From Prinsepia uniflora (taxonomy: Eukaryota > Streptophyta > Magnoliopsida > Rosales > Rosaceae), in contig CM064872.1 in the NCBI GenBank assembly GCA_032719365.1, positions 70,930,752 through 70,994,751 on the forward strand: DNA of 64,000 bases. The letters are read 5' to 3'. Position numbers and translations under genes: made by a program. Shown in pieces: positions 49,101 to 58,304 of the stretch. Numbering within the stretch: position 1 is the stretch's first letter; each line of letters starts with the position of its first letter. A model generated the notes under the pieces. That model had not been told where the DNA came from. It did no database searches and saw nothing but the letters and a program-made list of their open reading frames with translations.

Positions 49101-50586
49101 AGAGTTGACTGTGGATGATCAGGGAGCACTCCTAGCGAGTTTCCATGTGCGACCTGTTTTGATTGATCAGGTGATTGATGCTCAGTTTGAGGACCCTATT
49201 CTGGGCATCATTCGGATTGAGGTCGAGGCTGGAGAAAGACAGGATTTTGAGATTCGTGAGGATGGAGCCTTGGTTAAGAATGGACGGTTGTGTGTACCTG
49301 AGGATAAAGCTTTGAAGAAGGTGATACTGGATGAGGCTCACTGTTCAGCTTATGCGATGCATCCTGGTGGGACCAAGATGTATCGTACACTTCGAGAGCA
49401 TTACTGGTGGTCAGGGATGAAACGTGAAATTGCAGAGTATGTCAGTAGATGCTTGATTTGTCAACAGGTAAAAGCCGAGCGGCAGAGACCTTATGGAGCA
49501 ATGCAACCTTTGCCGATCCCCGAGTGGAAATGGGATCACCTGACTATGGATTTCGTGTTCAAGCTTCCGAGAACACCGAAGGGACACGATGGTGTGTGGG
49601 TTATTGTGGATCGACTTACGAAGTCTACTCATTTCTTGCCAGTACGGGAGAACTTCAGGTTGGAACAGTTTGCACAGTTGTTTATTAATGAGATTATTCG
49701 GTTACATGGGACTCCGGAGTCGATAGTATCTGATAGAGATCCGAGATTCACTTCTCGATTTTGGCAGAGCTTACAGGAAGCTTTTGGGACTAAATTACAC
49801 TTCAGTACTGCTTTTCATCCTCAGACTGATGGGCAGTCTGAGCGGACTATTCAGATTCTCGAGGATATGATGCGAGCTTGTGTGCTTCAGTTTCAGGGTA
49901 CTTGGGAATCACATCTGCCTTTGATGGAGTTCGCCTACAATAACAGTTATCAGGAGAGCATTGGGATGGCTCCTTACGAGGCTTTGTATGGGCGGCAGTG
50001 TCGGACTCCATTGTGTTGGACTGAAGTTGGTGAGAGGAGGTTGACTACTTCTGAGCTGGTGGAGCTTACTCAGGAAAAAGTGGCATTGATTAGGGATCGA
50101 TTGAAGGCAGCGCAGGACCGCCAAAAGAGCTACGCTGACCGTAGGATCAGGGATTTGGAGTTTGCTGTTGGAGACTGGGTTTTCCTGAAGCTATCTCCTT
50201 GGAAAGGAATCGTACGATTTGGCAAACGAGGGAAGTTGAGTCCTCGTTACATTGGACCGTATGAGATCTTGGAGCGGATTGGTCCTGTAGCTTATCGATT
50301 GGCCTTACCAGCAGATTTGGAAAAGGTACATAATGTCTTTCATGTTTCTATGCTTCGGAAGTATATTCGAGATGATTCGCATGTTTTGGAAGCACAACCA
50401 GTGGAACTGAGGGAAGACTTGAGTTTCGAAGAGCAACCTGTTGCAATCTTGGATCGGAAGGATAAAGTTTTGCGAAGGAAGACGGTTCCCTTAGTGAAAG
50501 TATTGTGGAGAAATCATCAAGTCGAAGAAGCTACTTGGGAACCCGAGGCCTTGATGCGGGAACAGTACCCTTATTTATTCCACTGA
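46135..50586 (+). CDS. gag-pol: Gag-Pol polyprotein with chromodomain (Tekay gypsy)
   Basis: A single frame of 1483 residues from ATG 46135 (the frame can be opened two codons earlier only by TTG). Order with approximate residues: gag domain 40-170 (ITRLERIFGVMHCPPEDRVL); basic Gly/Arg/Ser linker; zinc knuckle 275-290 reading FFYCGERGHFRREC, where the first Cys of C-x2-C-x4-H-x4-C is Phe; protease with LIDPGATHSFI near 371; reverse transcriptase 590-770 with catalytic FIDDIL near 708; RNase H from about 850 (YSDASLQGVG); integrase with an H/C zinc region near 1070-1115 and D-D-E in TMDFVF, VSDRDPRF and GQSERT; C-terminal chromodomain about 1430-1483 (LVKVLWRNHQVEEATWEPEA). No stops or frameshifts. 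It would make the particle, copy RNA into DNA and insert it, with the chromodomain steering to heterochromatin. The knuckle change may weaken RNA packaging. Confidence 0.95.
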   Translation: MPPRREPPPRPEDEAARGTESASIERAQRLGATTFSGGADPEEAHRWITRLERIFGVMHCPPEDRVLLATFLLDGAAYEWWYTLELSGWDAHTVTWETFRERFLDQYYPRSFRDAKEAEFLHLKQGNLTVAEYEQRFQMLSRFAPAFVATEAEKCRRFELGLRGEIRAIVTAGSFATFRELSDAAVKVEASLPARPQYSGSVRRREQSFPGASSQRPPKRGNFGGSLSAGGARYGRPGSFQGSGFRGARSQPTPQASATSVASTGRHTGGPGRDTFFYCGERGHFRRECPLLAPEGGAGRGAAEPGRSTASVSGAAGPRGGGGATSSSRGRGRSSGPQARVFAMTQQEARSAPGVVTGTLTILGHTVFTLIDPGATHSFIARSCSLVKEREVSTLDCALGVSTPTGEVLVVTQVLRECPVMVGQVELLADLLLLDLRDFDVILGMDWLTRHHASIECFDRRVTFRSPGLSETTFQGDQHVLPTGVISALEASKLLRKGCQGYLAHVVDTRATPVRAEDIPVVREFPDVFPEELPGLPPHRDLEFTIELLPGTQPISQTPYRMEPAELRELKAQLQELVDIGFIRPSISPWGAPVLFVKKKDGGLRLCVDYRQLNKVTIRNKYPLPRIDDLFDQLKGAQYFSKIDLRSGYHQLRVKEEDIPKTAFRTRYGHYEFVVMPFGLTNAPAAFMDLMNRVFRPYLDRFVIVFIDDILVYSKSAKAHEKHLRIVLKTLREHQLYAKLSKCQFWLTSVGFLGHVISAEGIRVDPQKVEAVANWEQPKTVTEIRSFLGLAGYYRRFIEGFSILAAPLTRLTRKGVRFEWDENCEQSFQELKRRLTSAPVLALPDDSGEFEVYSDASLQGVGCVLMQHGKVIAYASRQLKPHEVNYPTHDLELAAVVHALKIWRHYLYGERCRIFTDHKSLKYLFTQKELNLRQRRWLELLKDYDCTIEYHPGKANVVADALSRKSAGSLSHLRTVRLPLLVELRRLGVELTVDDQGALLASFHVRPVLIDQVIDAQFEDPILGIIRIEVEAGERQDFEIREDGALVKNGRLCVPEDKALKKVILDEAHCSAYAMHPGGTKMYRTLREHYWWSGMKREIAEYVSRCLICQQVKAERQRPYGAMQPLPIPEWKWDHLTMDFVFKLPRTPKGHDGVWVIVDRLTKSTHFLPVRENFRLEQFAQLFINEIIRLHGTPESIVSDRDPRFTSRFWQSLQEAFGTKLHFSTAFHPQTDGQSERTIQILEDMMRACVLQFQGTWESHLPLMEFAYNNSYQESIGMAPYEALYGRQCRTPLCWTEVGERRLTTSELVELTQEKVALIRDRLKAAQDRQKSYADRRIRDLEFAVGDWVFLKLSPWKGIVRFGKRGKLSPRYIGPYEILERIGPVAYRLALPADLEKVHNVFHVSMLRKYIRDDSHVLEAQPVELREDLSFEEQPVAILDRKDKVLRRKTVPLVKVLWRNHQVEEATWEPEALMREQYPYLFH

Positions 50587-50604
50587 ATTTCGAGGACGAA
50601 ATTC
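50585..50604 (+). promoter_or_regulatory. Hairpin overlapping the pol stop codon
   Basis: GAATTTCGAGGACGAAATTC is a perfect 8-bp inverted repeat around AGGA, starting inside the stop codon TGA (50584-50586) and lying 5 bp before the polypurine tract region. The left half is also kept beside the polypurine tract of the element at 26809-35764. Its role is not known to me; involvement in plus-strand priming or RNA packaging is a guess. Confidence 0.7.
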
Positions 50605-50609
50605 TTTTT

Positions 50610-50621
50610 AGGGGGGTAGAT
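50610..50621 (+). promoter_or_regulatory. Polypurine tract of intact gypsy
   Basis: AGGGGGGTAGAT directly precedes TGTAAC of the 3' LTR. This is where plus-strand DNA synthesis is primed. Confidence 0.9.
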
Positions 50622-53543
50622 TGTAACAACCCGTACCTACGGGAAGGGTAAAAATGTAATTTTTGTGAAGTTTTGTAAAAAGGACGATTTTGCCCTTGTG
50701 AATAGTAGACAAAAAGTTGACTTTTGGTACTATCGAATGGATGAGTGTTAGCCCTTGACCGTGACGTAGGTTAGGACGTCACGAGTCCGTAGACAGGTGG
50801 CAGGTTCGATTCGGACAAACGTAGGAAAAGTTATGATGTACGGAAGGTTGGGGGCGTTACCGTAATTTTGAGTCAATAAGGGAAATGTTGACTTTTTGGA
50901 GGATTCGTGATTTTCACGTAGACCGAGGACCGTTGGATAGGTCTCGACGTCCTGAGTTCAACGACGGGCGGCACGCTGTCATTGGACGTCGGACGGAAAA
51001 GATATGGGTCTGGAAAGTCTGAGGGCAAAATGGTAATTTTGTGCAGGAGGGGCATTTTGGTCATTTTCCCTCAGCCCAATCAGATAAGGGCAGGTGGCAG
51101 AGATTTTTTGGGCTGGCCTATGGTTGGTGGACACGTGCTTGGGACTGGATGGTTCCACTATGTTCTCAAGTGTGCACGGCCACACGTTATCCCCATTTGA
51201 ACCGTGCATATCTTCGAAGGAAACAGAAAACAGAGAGAAGAGTGGGTGAGGCGGTGATTGATTTTGAGGCTAGGGAGAGTGAAGTGTGAGTCGAGAGAGA
51301 GACAGTGAGGTAAGGAGGAGCTGGTGATCGTGGTCTGGAGTTGCAACCGTGCACGGAGGCGACGTGGTGGACGGCTGGATCTTTGGAAGAAACAGAGGAG
51401 GCAGTGGACGGTGGTGGCTGTTGTGTTGTGTGGTGGACTGATTCAAGGCACTAGGAGATTCAGGAGGCTACGGGGAGTCCCACGAGTACCGTGGTGGGTG
51501 ACGGTTCTCACGGCGGCGCCGGAATCGAAAGGTAATCTCTTTTGCTCTGTTTTTCGTGGATTTTCATTTCAAAAGTCGTGGACCTAGAGCTAGAATCGAA
51601 GGGTTTGGTGAGTGAAGGGAGGTTTAGGGAGGTCCTAGGAGTCGTTTGTGGTGGTTGCCGTGACGGGAAGTTCACGGTGGGAGGTGGTTCGACGGCGGGT
51701 ACTCTGTACCCTGTTTCGCCGTGATTTTCAAACGGAAAATCGTGGAGTTGGAGGGTGAGTCGAGGGATTTCGTGAGTTGTGTGTGGTTCAGTGAAGTCGT
51801 GGAAGGAGTTTGGAGTGACCACCGTGAAGGGGGACGTGCTGGGTGGCCAGAAAGGAAAACAGAGGTTGGTTGGTTTTTCTTTCGAGCTTCAGTTGTGAAG
51901 CTATGGGTTGAATCGAGCCAAGAGAGTGAGGGGGATGAATTCCCTGAGAATGGACGAAGCTGTAGGTGAAGATAGGAAGGGAAACGGTGGCCGGACGGCG
52001 GAGAACGGTTCTCGCCGGTCCGGGTTGCCGTCTGGTGCGAACCGGGTTCGAGCAAGGAAGACGGTGGCACTGTAGCAGGCGCGTGAGGCCCACGCGCAGC
52101 CACTTTGGGCGGCGCGTGGAGGCGCGTGAGGAGGAATCCGGCCAAGCTTCCAACATGAGTTTAGTCCTAAATGTTCTAACGAATCCAATGGTATAGTTTT
52201 CGGGTTAATCGGACGGTGTTACGGAATGGTTCGGGAATCCGTACGGTTTAGGGTTCAGGATTAAAATATTATTAAATTCCCGAAAAAATTGGGGAAAATA
52301 GGGAAGGTCTCCTTGATGTAATTGTGACCCTATTTGGTATCTATTGACAGGACGGGAGACACCAGAGACGGTTGAGGAGCGCACGGAGCGCGAGTGACTT
52401 GCTCTGAACCGTGAGTGGACTCTTTCTTACTTCCGAGCATGCCTAACTGTTTTTATTAATGTTTTATGCTTTTATGTGTGTTTATATGTGATTGAGATGT
52501 TTGCACGTTTTTCGAGACGTTTTCAGGATTTTGCACGTTTTTCGAGAAAAAACGGGTTTTCAGAGTTTGATGTTATAATTCAGAAATTTAACCTAAAAAC
52601 GTTTTCTGATGATGGTAAATAGGTTGTGGAATATGATTTGGGATTTTCCTATGATTTTGTTATGAACATGGATCTTTTTCCGGATTTGGGTTCGGAATGT
52701 CGGTTCTGAACGCCGAAAGGGCTTCGAACTAGGGATTCCGAATTCGAGTCTGGTGATGGGTTTCAGAATGGTTTTACACTGAAATGGATTGGATTTGCTG
52801 GATCTGGATATTGGGTTTAAAGACCCGGATATTGATTGACGGGGGACGGGCCCGGATTGAGTTTAAAGACTCGGGAGTTTAAAGACTCGGATATTACGAT
52901 ATTACCCCCATAGGCCTATTGAGTTTAAAGACTCGGGAGTTTAAAGACTCGGATTTATATGTGAGGCCTGGTTGAGTTTAAAGACTCGGATAGGTCCAGC
53001 AGGTTTGATCGGAAAAAGTGGTTTGATGTTTATGCTTTGATTTCTATATCAGTTTTATAGTGTATCTGTTTCTTATGATGTTTATAGTGTTTCTGTTTCT
53101 TATGATGTTTCATATTATGATTTTTCTAATACTTCGTTGGGCATGCCTGGTTTTCAAACCGGAGGGAACAAATGATTATATTTCGTTACTTTGACTTGAT
53201 GGTAAACGGTTTTAAAATACCTTATTCCTTTCGGTCCACTCACACCTTCTGTTTTTTTCAAATTCCCTCCAGGTCGTGGTGATAGCGCTGGAGTGAACGT
53301 TGAGGCAGATATCGAGGCATAGAGCTTCCGACGTTCTTCCGTTGCGGACTTAGACTTGTAGGACTTTTGATGCCCGTTTTGTAGTACTATGCTCTGGATT
53401 CTTGTTGTATATATTTACTCCTTCGTCTGATAATTATGCTTATAGTTGTATTAAGGTTATTTTTGGGTACTGTAAGTGTGATTGTCAGACGGGAGCAGGG
53501 TTCATCCCGAGTATCGAGGTGAGATTTGGGACGGGTCCTGACA
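50622..53543 (+). repeat. 3' LTR of intact gypsy
   Basis: It has the same length and ends as the 5' LTR. Differences seen include ggttcGattc (50807 region), acgTaggaaaag, gtcatTggacg, gcataTcttc, cgagTaccg and ccctccaGgtcg. The tandem GAGTTTAAAGACTCGG array lies at about 52812-52990 and the CACGCGC cluster at 52076-52130. Confidence 0.95.
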
Positions 53544-53548
53544 TATGA

Positions 53549-56500
53549 TGGTTTCAGCGCCATGTTAGTGTAATTGTGTAAATTAAGCTCGCGCTTCCCT
53601 ATAATCCAATTGTGGATATGAGCTAGGTTTAGGCCAAAAGTTTGATTAGGTCTTTAATTTTATAAAAACCCTTCCTAGGCCCGTAGTGGTTTATTTTGGG
53701 TGTAATAATATGTAAGATATTTCAAGTACAAATTCAATTCTTATGGATGCGAGAATATTGTATTTTTGTATGGAGTTTAATACATAATATATATTAAATT
53801 TTTGTAGGGAGTTTAATACGTAATATTTGACCAGTGTGTGTACCTTAGCTTAATTAAATTCCTCCTATAAAATTAGAATAAGATCAAGTAGAATATCATT
53901 ATATATCAAAACATTGTTTTTCTTCTTCTTTTTCTCTTGAGGAGCTGATGTATGTAAGGATGCCAATAAAACTGCCGACCCAGCTATTGCAAGTACCTAC
54001 CTGGTTGGAGAGGTTATAAAGAGGTGAAGAAATGGGTGCGAGTCAGTTATAGGTATTTGTTATGATACTCATATCCAGGCACGGGCCAGAGCCTAGGGCT
54101 TGGGTGTGCTCCATCCACCCAAAATTGAATATTCAAAGAAAATGTTTATATTATGTTAGCTTATATAACACAGTTAATTTGTTTTACATTTAAATAATAG
54201 AGTTATGAATTTTTTTGAGAGTTTATAAAAAATAATCAAAGTTTTACATTTGAATTCACAAGCATCACTTTTGATAAAAACTTTCAAAAATAGTAAAATG
54301 TTTATACCAACAGTTTTAAATGACCTTAAGACGGCTGCAATTTAAGTGTTCATATTGTATTTATTATATGATTATTTGTTAAATGTATTTTTACGTGTAT
54401 TTTTTAAACCAATGTAATTAATTTAATATGGTCAAAATATGGAAAGAATATACAGTGCATCACAATAATATATATCCTGCGGGAAAGGAAAAATAAAAAC
54501 ATAGCATTCATAGTCCCGTCCCATATGGCTCAAAAGTTGGTGATCGACACTAATTGCAATATTGCACCTTTGTTTACAGTTTTTTTGGTCATTAATTGCA
54601 CCTTTGTTTAAGTTCGTGTGCTAGCTGTCCAAATAAAGAAATATGGCCAAAAATATTCGGGATCCAAATAAAGACACAAAAATGACTCGAGAGATGGTTC
54701 CAACTTTCAAGGGCATCTTCTCGTAATTAGGTAAGCAGAAGATGAGAAGTAATTAAGAAGGGTAAAAAAAGGACGATTTCAATGCCTAACCCCAACATTG
54801 TGACTTTATTAAAGCTAATAAGGTTTAATGTGCCCCCATTGTGTGCATAATCATCTATGAACATGGGTACTCACGAGTAATGTTGAAATTGGTTGAAATT
54901 AGATGGATAAAAATTTACTTATCAATTAATGGTTAGGGTGAGAATTTATCCATGGGTATTCAATACCCACTAAATTAAAAGCACATTCTTATTCATCCTT
55001 CAAATTATCTATGAGTTCTCATCACTCATTCTTCCCTCTACTGATTTTTATTCTTACTGTTATTATTTATTAGGTAATTTATTTATTTAATTAAATCTCA
55101 GTTATTTCTGCTTTGATCAAAAAAATTAAACTATCAAAATATTACGAAATTATACTAACATCAATTTTTTTTTTGAGAACTTAACTCATTCATTAATTTC
55201 AAAATTATCTCAGTTTTATTTACCAAAAATGAACGTAAGCTATCAACATTTCTAGGATTTCACAATTAACCATGATCTTACACGTGGCCGCTTGTATGGC
55301 CCTGGTTGTGATTCATCACTTAACACGTGAGAATTGACTATTTCTATTTACGTTTGGATGGTAATCAAAATTTTCTAGCATGAAATACGTTTGATGATAT
55401 ACGTTTGGGATGGTAATCAAAATTATCAAATTGAATAAAATATCATAGTTAGTAGCAAAATTCTATTTTCTTACAAAAAAAATATTGAAAAGGAAGGTTA
55501 TACAAACTAAACCAAAAGGATTAGAAGCTTGGGAAGACGATAACACATTCCAAATCAAAATTGGGTGTCTCTACTATGTATCTTCTGAACATGTTTTAAA
55601 TAATATATCTTTTATCCAAAAATAATAATTAAAAATAAAAAAATGAAAAGTAAGAAAAATAAAATAAAAGGCTAATTAAAATGAATGTGCATGTTAGAAG
55701 AAAACTTCGGGCTCCGCTAATACCGCAGGTTTTACACAATCGATCGATCATAACTATCCCTTCAACACAACAACTGGGTCATTAGAGGTAATTTTGAATA
55801 AATATGTTAGAAACCATTTTGAAAAGAAAAAAAAGAACAAAAATATAAAAAATCAAAAGAAATTGAAAAAAAAATAGAAGCAAAAAACAAAGTGAAAAAC
55901 AAGAAAAAAAATAAAAAAAAATGTTAATTTATTATGGGTACCTATTACTCTATAGGTAGGGTATGGGTAAATCTTCAAAAATTGAAGATATGCATAAATA
56001 GATAGAATGCCTATTAGTACCTATGTTGAATATGAATCTACTCATATTCTCTAAATTACCCATTTGATTATCCCTAAACACCGCCAAGTGAATAAAATTT
56101 AGCTATAACACCTCTAAGTTAACAAGGTGAAAATTTTTTTTTGAAAGGTTACGAAGGTTACAAAGAAGATGAAAGATAGAAGGAATATTACTCCCTTAAA
56201 GTTAACTCTACAATTAAAATTCATTTCAAGTGAAAATGTGACGCAATTATTTCTCGGGTAAATTAGTTACCTCATTTCTCGGGTTAAAATTTCTTTAATT
56301 TGTACAAAACTTCAGCTTTACTTATACAATACTATACTCACTCTATAAACTAAACAATAACAAAGCTTATAACTAATTTGGGCATACCAAAAATTAATTT
56401 TTTTTGTTTTGCCGCAACATACCACAAATTAATTAATTACTTGCTGTATTTTACATTTTTTTAATGTTTTCTTAGTTATAAGCATCATACTTTCAAATTT

Positions 56501-58240
56501 ACCCTTTTTTGCTACAATTTTGTATATTTTGTTTCTCTTTCTTTTGTTTATATAAAATATTTGAACTTTTTTTTTCTAGATAAATCTTATTCACCCATTT
56601 TTAATATACGTCATGTTTTCTATATACAATTAAACAATAACAGAGCTTATAATTAATTTGGGCATACCACAAATTAAATTTTTCTTGCCGCAACACACCA
56701 CAAAAATTAATTACTTGCTGCATTTTAAATTTTTTTAATGTTTTCTTAGTTATTTATGCATCATACTTCCAAATTTACCCTTATTTTTAAAAAAAATTGT
56801 ATATTTTATTTCTCTTTCTACTTTTTTTTCTAGATAAATCTTATTCACCCGCTTTTCAGTAAATTTCTAATAAATTATATTAAAATCACTAACGGATTAC
56901 ACGTAAAGAAGAATTTGGTTAAAAATGATTGAAGGATTATGTATAGTATTTAATCGTATATAGAAAGTGGGAGTGTAGACTTTATCGGGAAAGAAAATCC
57001 CAAATGTCTTATATAAACAAAAAAATAAAAAATAAAAATATTAAATTTAAAAGGGAGAAGGATAAGTTTGTAAACTTGATTCATAAAAAAAATAAAAAAA
57101 CAGTTAAAAATATGAAGTATAACTAGTAATTTATGGAATGTCAAAATCAAGTCCCAACAATAAAGGATAAAAAGGGGGTAATTATAAATATGTCCCATTT
57201 TAGACTCCAAATTATAAGTTAATTCACTATAATAAATAGAGATAGTAAATAAGAAATTTTTTTTTTAAAATTTTTGGTCAAAATACATTATTACTTTTAG
57301 TCTGTTTTTTTTAAGAATTACAGATGTACCATTACATATCATATTTATCTTAAACGTACAAACTTCCATCATTCTAGAGTGTCATATCCCTTATTTTTTT
57401 CCTTTATGTACCTACCATAATTTGATTCTAGACTTAATAGGAAAATTAAACAATATTGTTTTCTTAACTCTCCCGAATAAATAAGGTACATATACATAAA
57501 AATTTTAACTATATCATAATAGATATATTATATTCAATATTTACCTATAAAAAAACATACAGATAATTATTAATTTACATATAAAGTAATAAAATAACAA
57601 AAAAGTAATAAGATAGATAACGTACACTCTTCACAAGTATCAGATGTTATCCGATAAAAAAATATAAAATAAATCTTCAAATATGAAACTTAGTCAAAAT
57701 TATCTTAAATTAAATAATTTTGAAAAATAAATATAAAAATAATAATATTTAAATTTTGAAAGTTTCTCATCCATATCTGAAAAAAGATATAAACAGTATG
57801 AGTAGACTTAAAAAAACAAAACCATAAAAAGGACTCAGTAAAAATTTTGATAATGCAGTAAATGAATTATTTTATATATTAAGTGGATTAATTTATATGT
57901 TAGATTTAAAAACTAGACTCATTTATAATTATTTCTACATTTATAGTTTTTTATTTTTATTTTGTTAAGATCAGTTATTTGCTATGAAATATTTTATTTA
58001 TTATTAATAATTAATAAAGAAGGAAGCCAATATCCCATAATTACAAAATAATCATCTCTTCTTTCTTATCCTTGCATATATATTAAATAAAAGAAGGTTT
58101 AGTTGAGGAAGTTGCCAACTAACTTGTTTTAACTTGACATCTGGCAATTTCTTCAATCCAAATCTTTTTTTTCTTTAATATCTTATATAAGACATTACGT
58201 GACGGGACATATCCCGCATTTCAATCTATAATTAAAATTC
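53549..58240. other. AT-rich intergenic DNA upstream of the CER26-like gene
   Basis: I find no gene: frames are short and AT-driven. It contains A-rich low-complexity tracts near 55600-55930 and a 280-bp tandem duplication at 56341-56865. Segments near 54860-55010 and 55930-56070 with 'gggta.tcaatacccac'-like and 'tatgggtacctat' motifs could be old miniature elements. The last few hundred bases should hold the promoter of the gene at 58305. Confidence 0.6.
56341..56865. repeat. Tandem duplication, about 280-bp period
   Basis: The segment beginning 'taaacaataacaaagcttat' (56351) recurs as 'taaacaataacagagcttat' at 56631. Both are followed by 'ttgggcatacca', 'gccgcaaca', 'acttgctg', 'ttttaatgttttcttagtta' and 'tctagataaatcttattcac'. 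The second copy has a few deletions. No coding capacity is seen. Confidence 0.85.
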
Positions 58241-58243
58241 TTC

Positions 58244-58250
58244 TATAAAA
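58244..58250 (+). promoter_or_regulatory. TATA box of CER26-like gene
   Basis: TATAAAA lies 54 bp before the next downstream ATG (58305). This is the spacing expected for a plant core promoter with a short leader, placing the start of transcription near 58275. Confidence 0.7.
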
Positions 58251-58304
58251 AGGCGATCCGCAGGGCTCCTCTGAATAGATCATCATCTCGATCTCATCAC
58301 CAAA

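Larger units (their letters stand above)
43126..53543 (+). mobile_element. Complete Tekay/Del-type Ty3/gypsy retrotransposon
   Basis: This is a 10,418-bp element with two LTRs of identical length (2922 bp), TATGA on both sides (43121-43125 and 53544-53548), a tRNA-Met primer site, one open Gag-Pol frame with a terminal chromodomain, and a polypurine tract. I count about 19 base differences between the LTRs by eye (under 1%), which indicates a recent insertion and no net length change in either LTR. It is the only copy in the window with all parts in order, so it may still be transcribed or mobile. The domain order (protease, RT, RNase H, integrase, chromodomain) is that of Tekay/Del chromoviruses. 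Confidence 0.95.
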
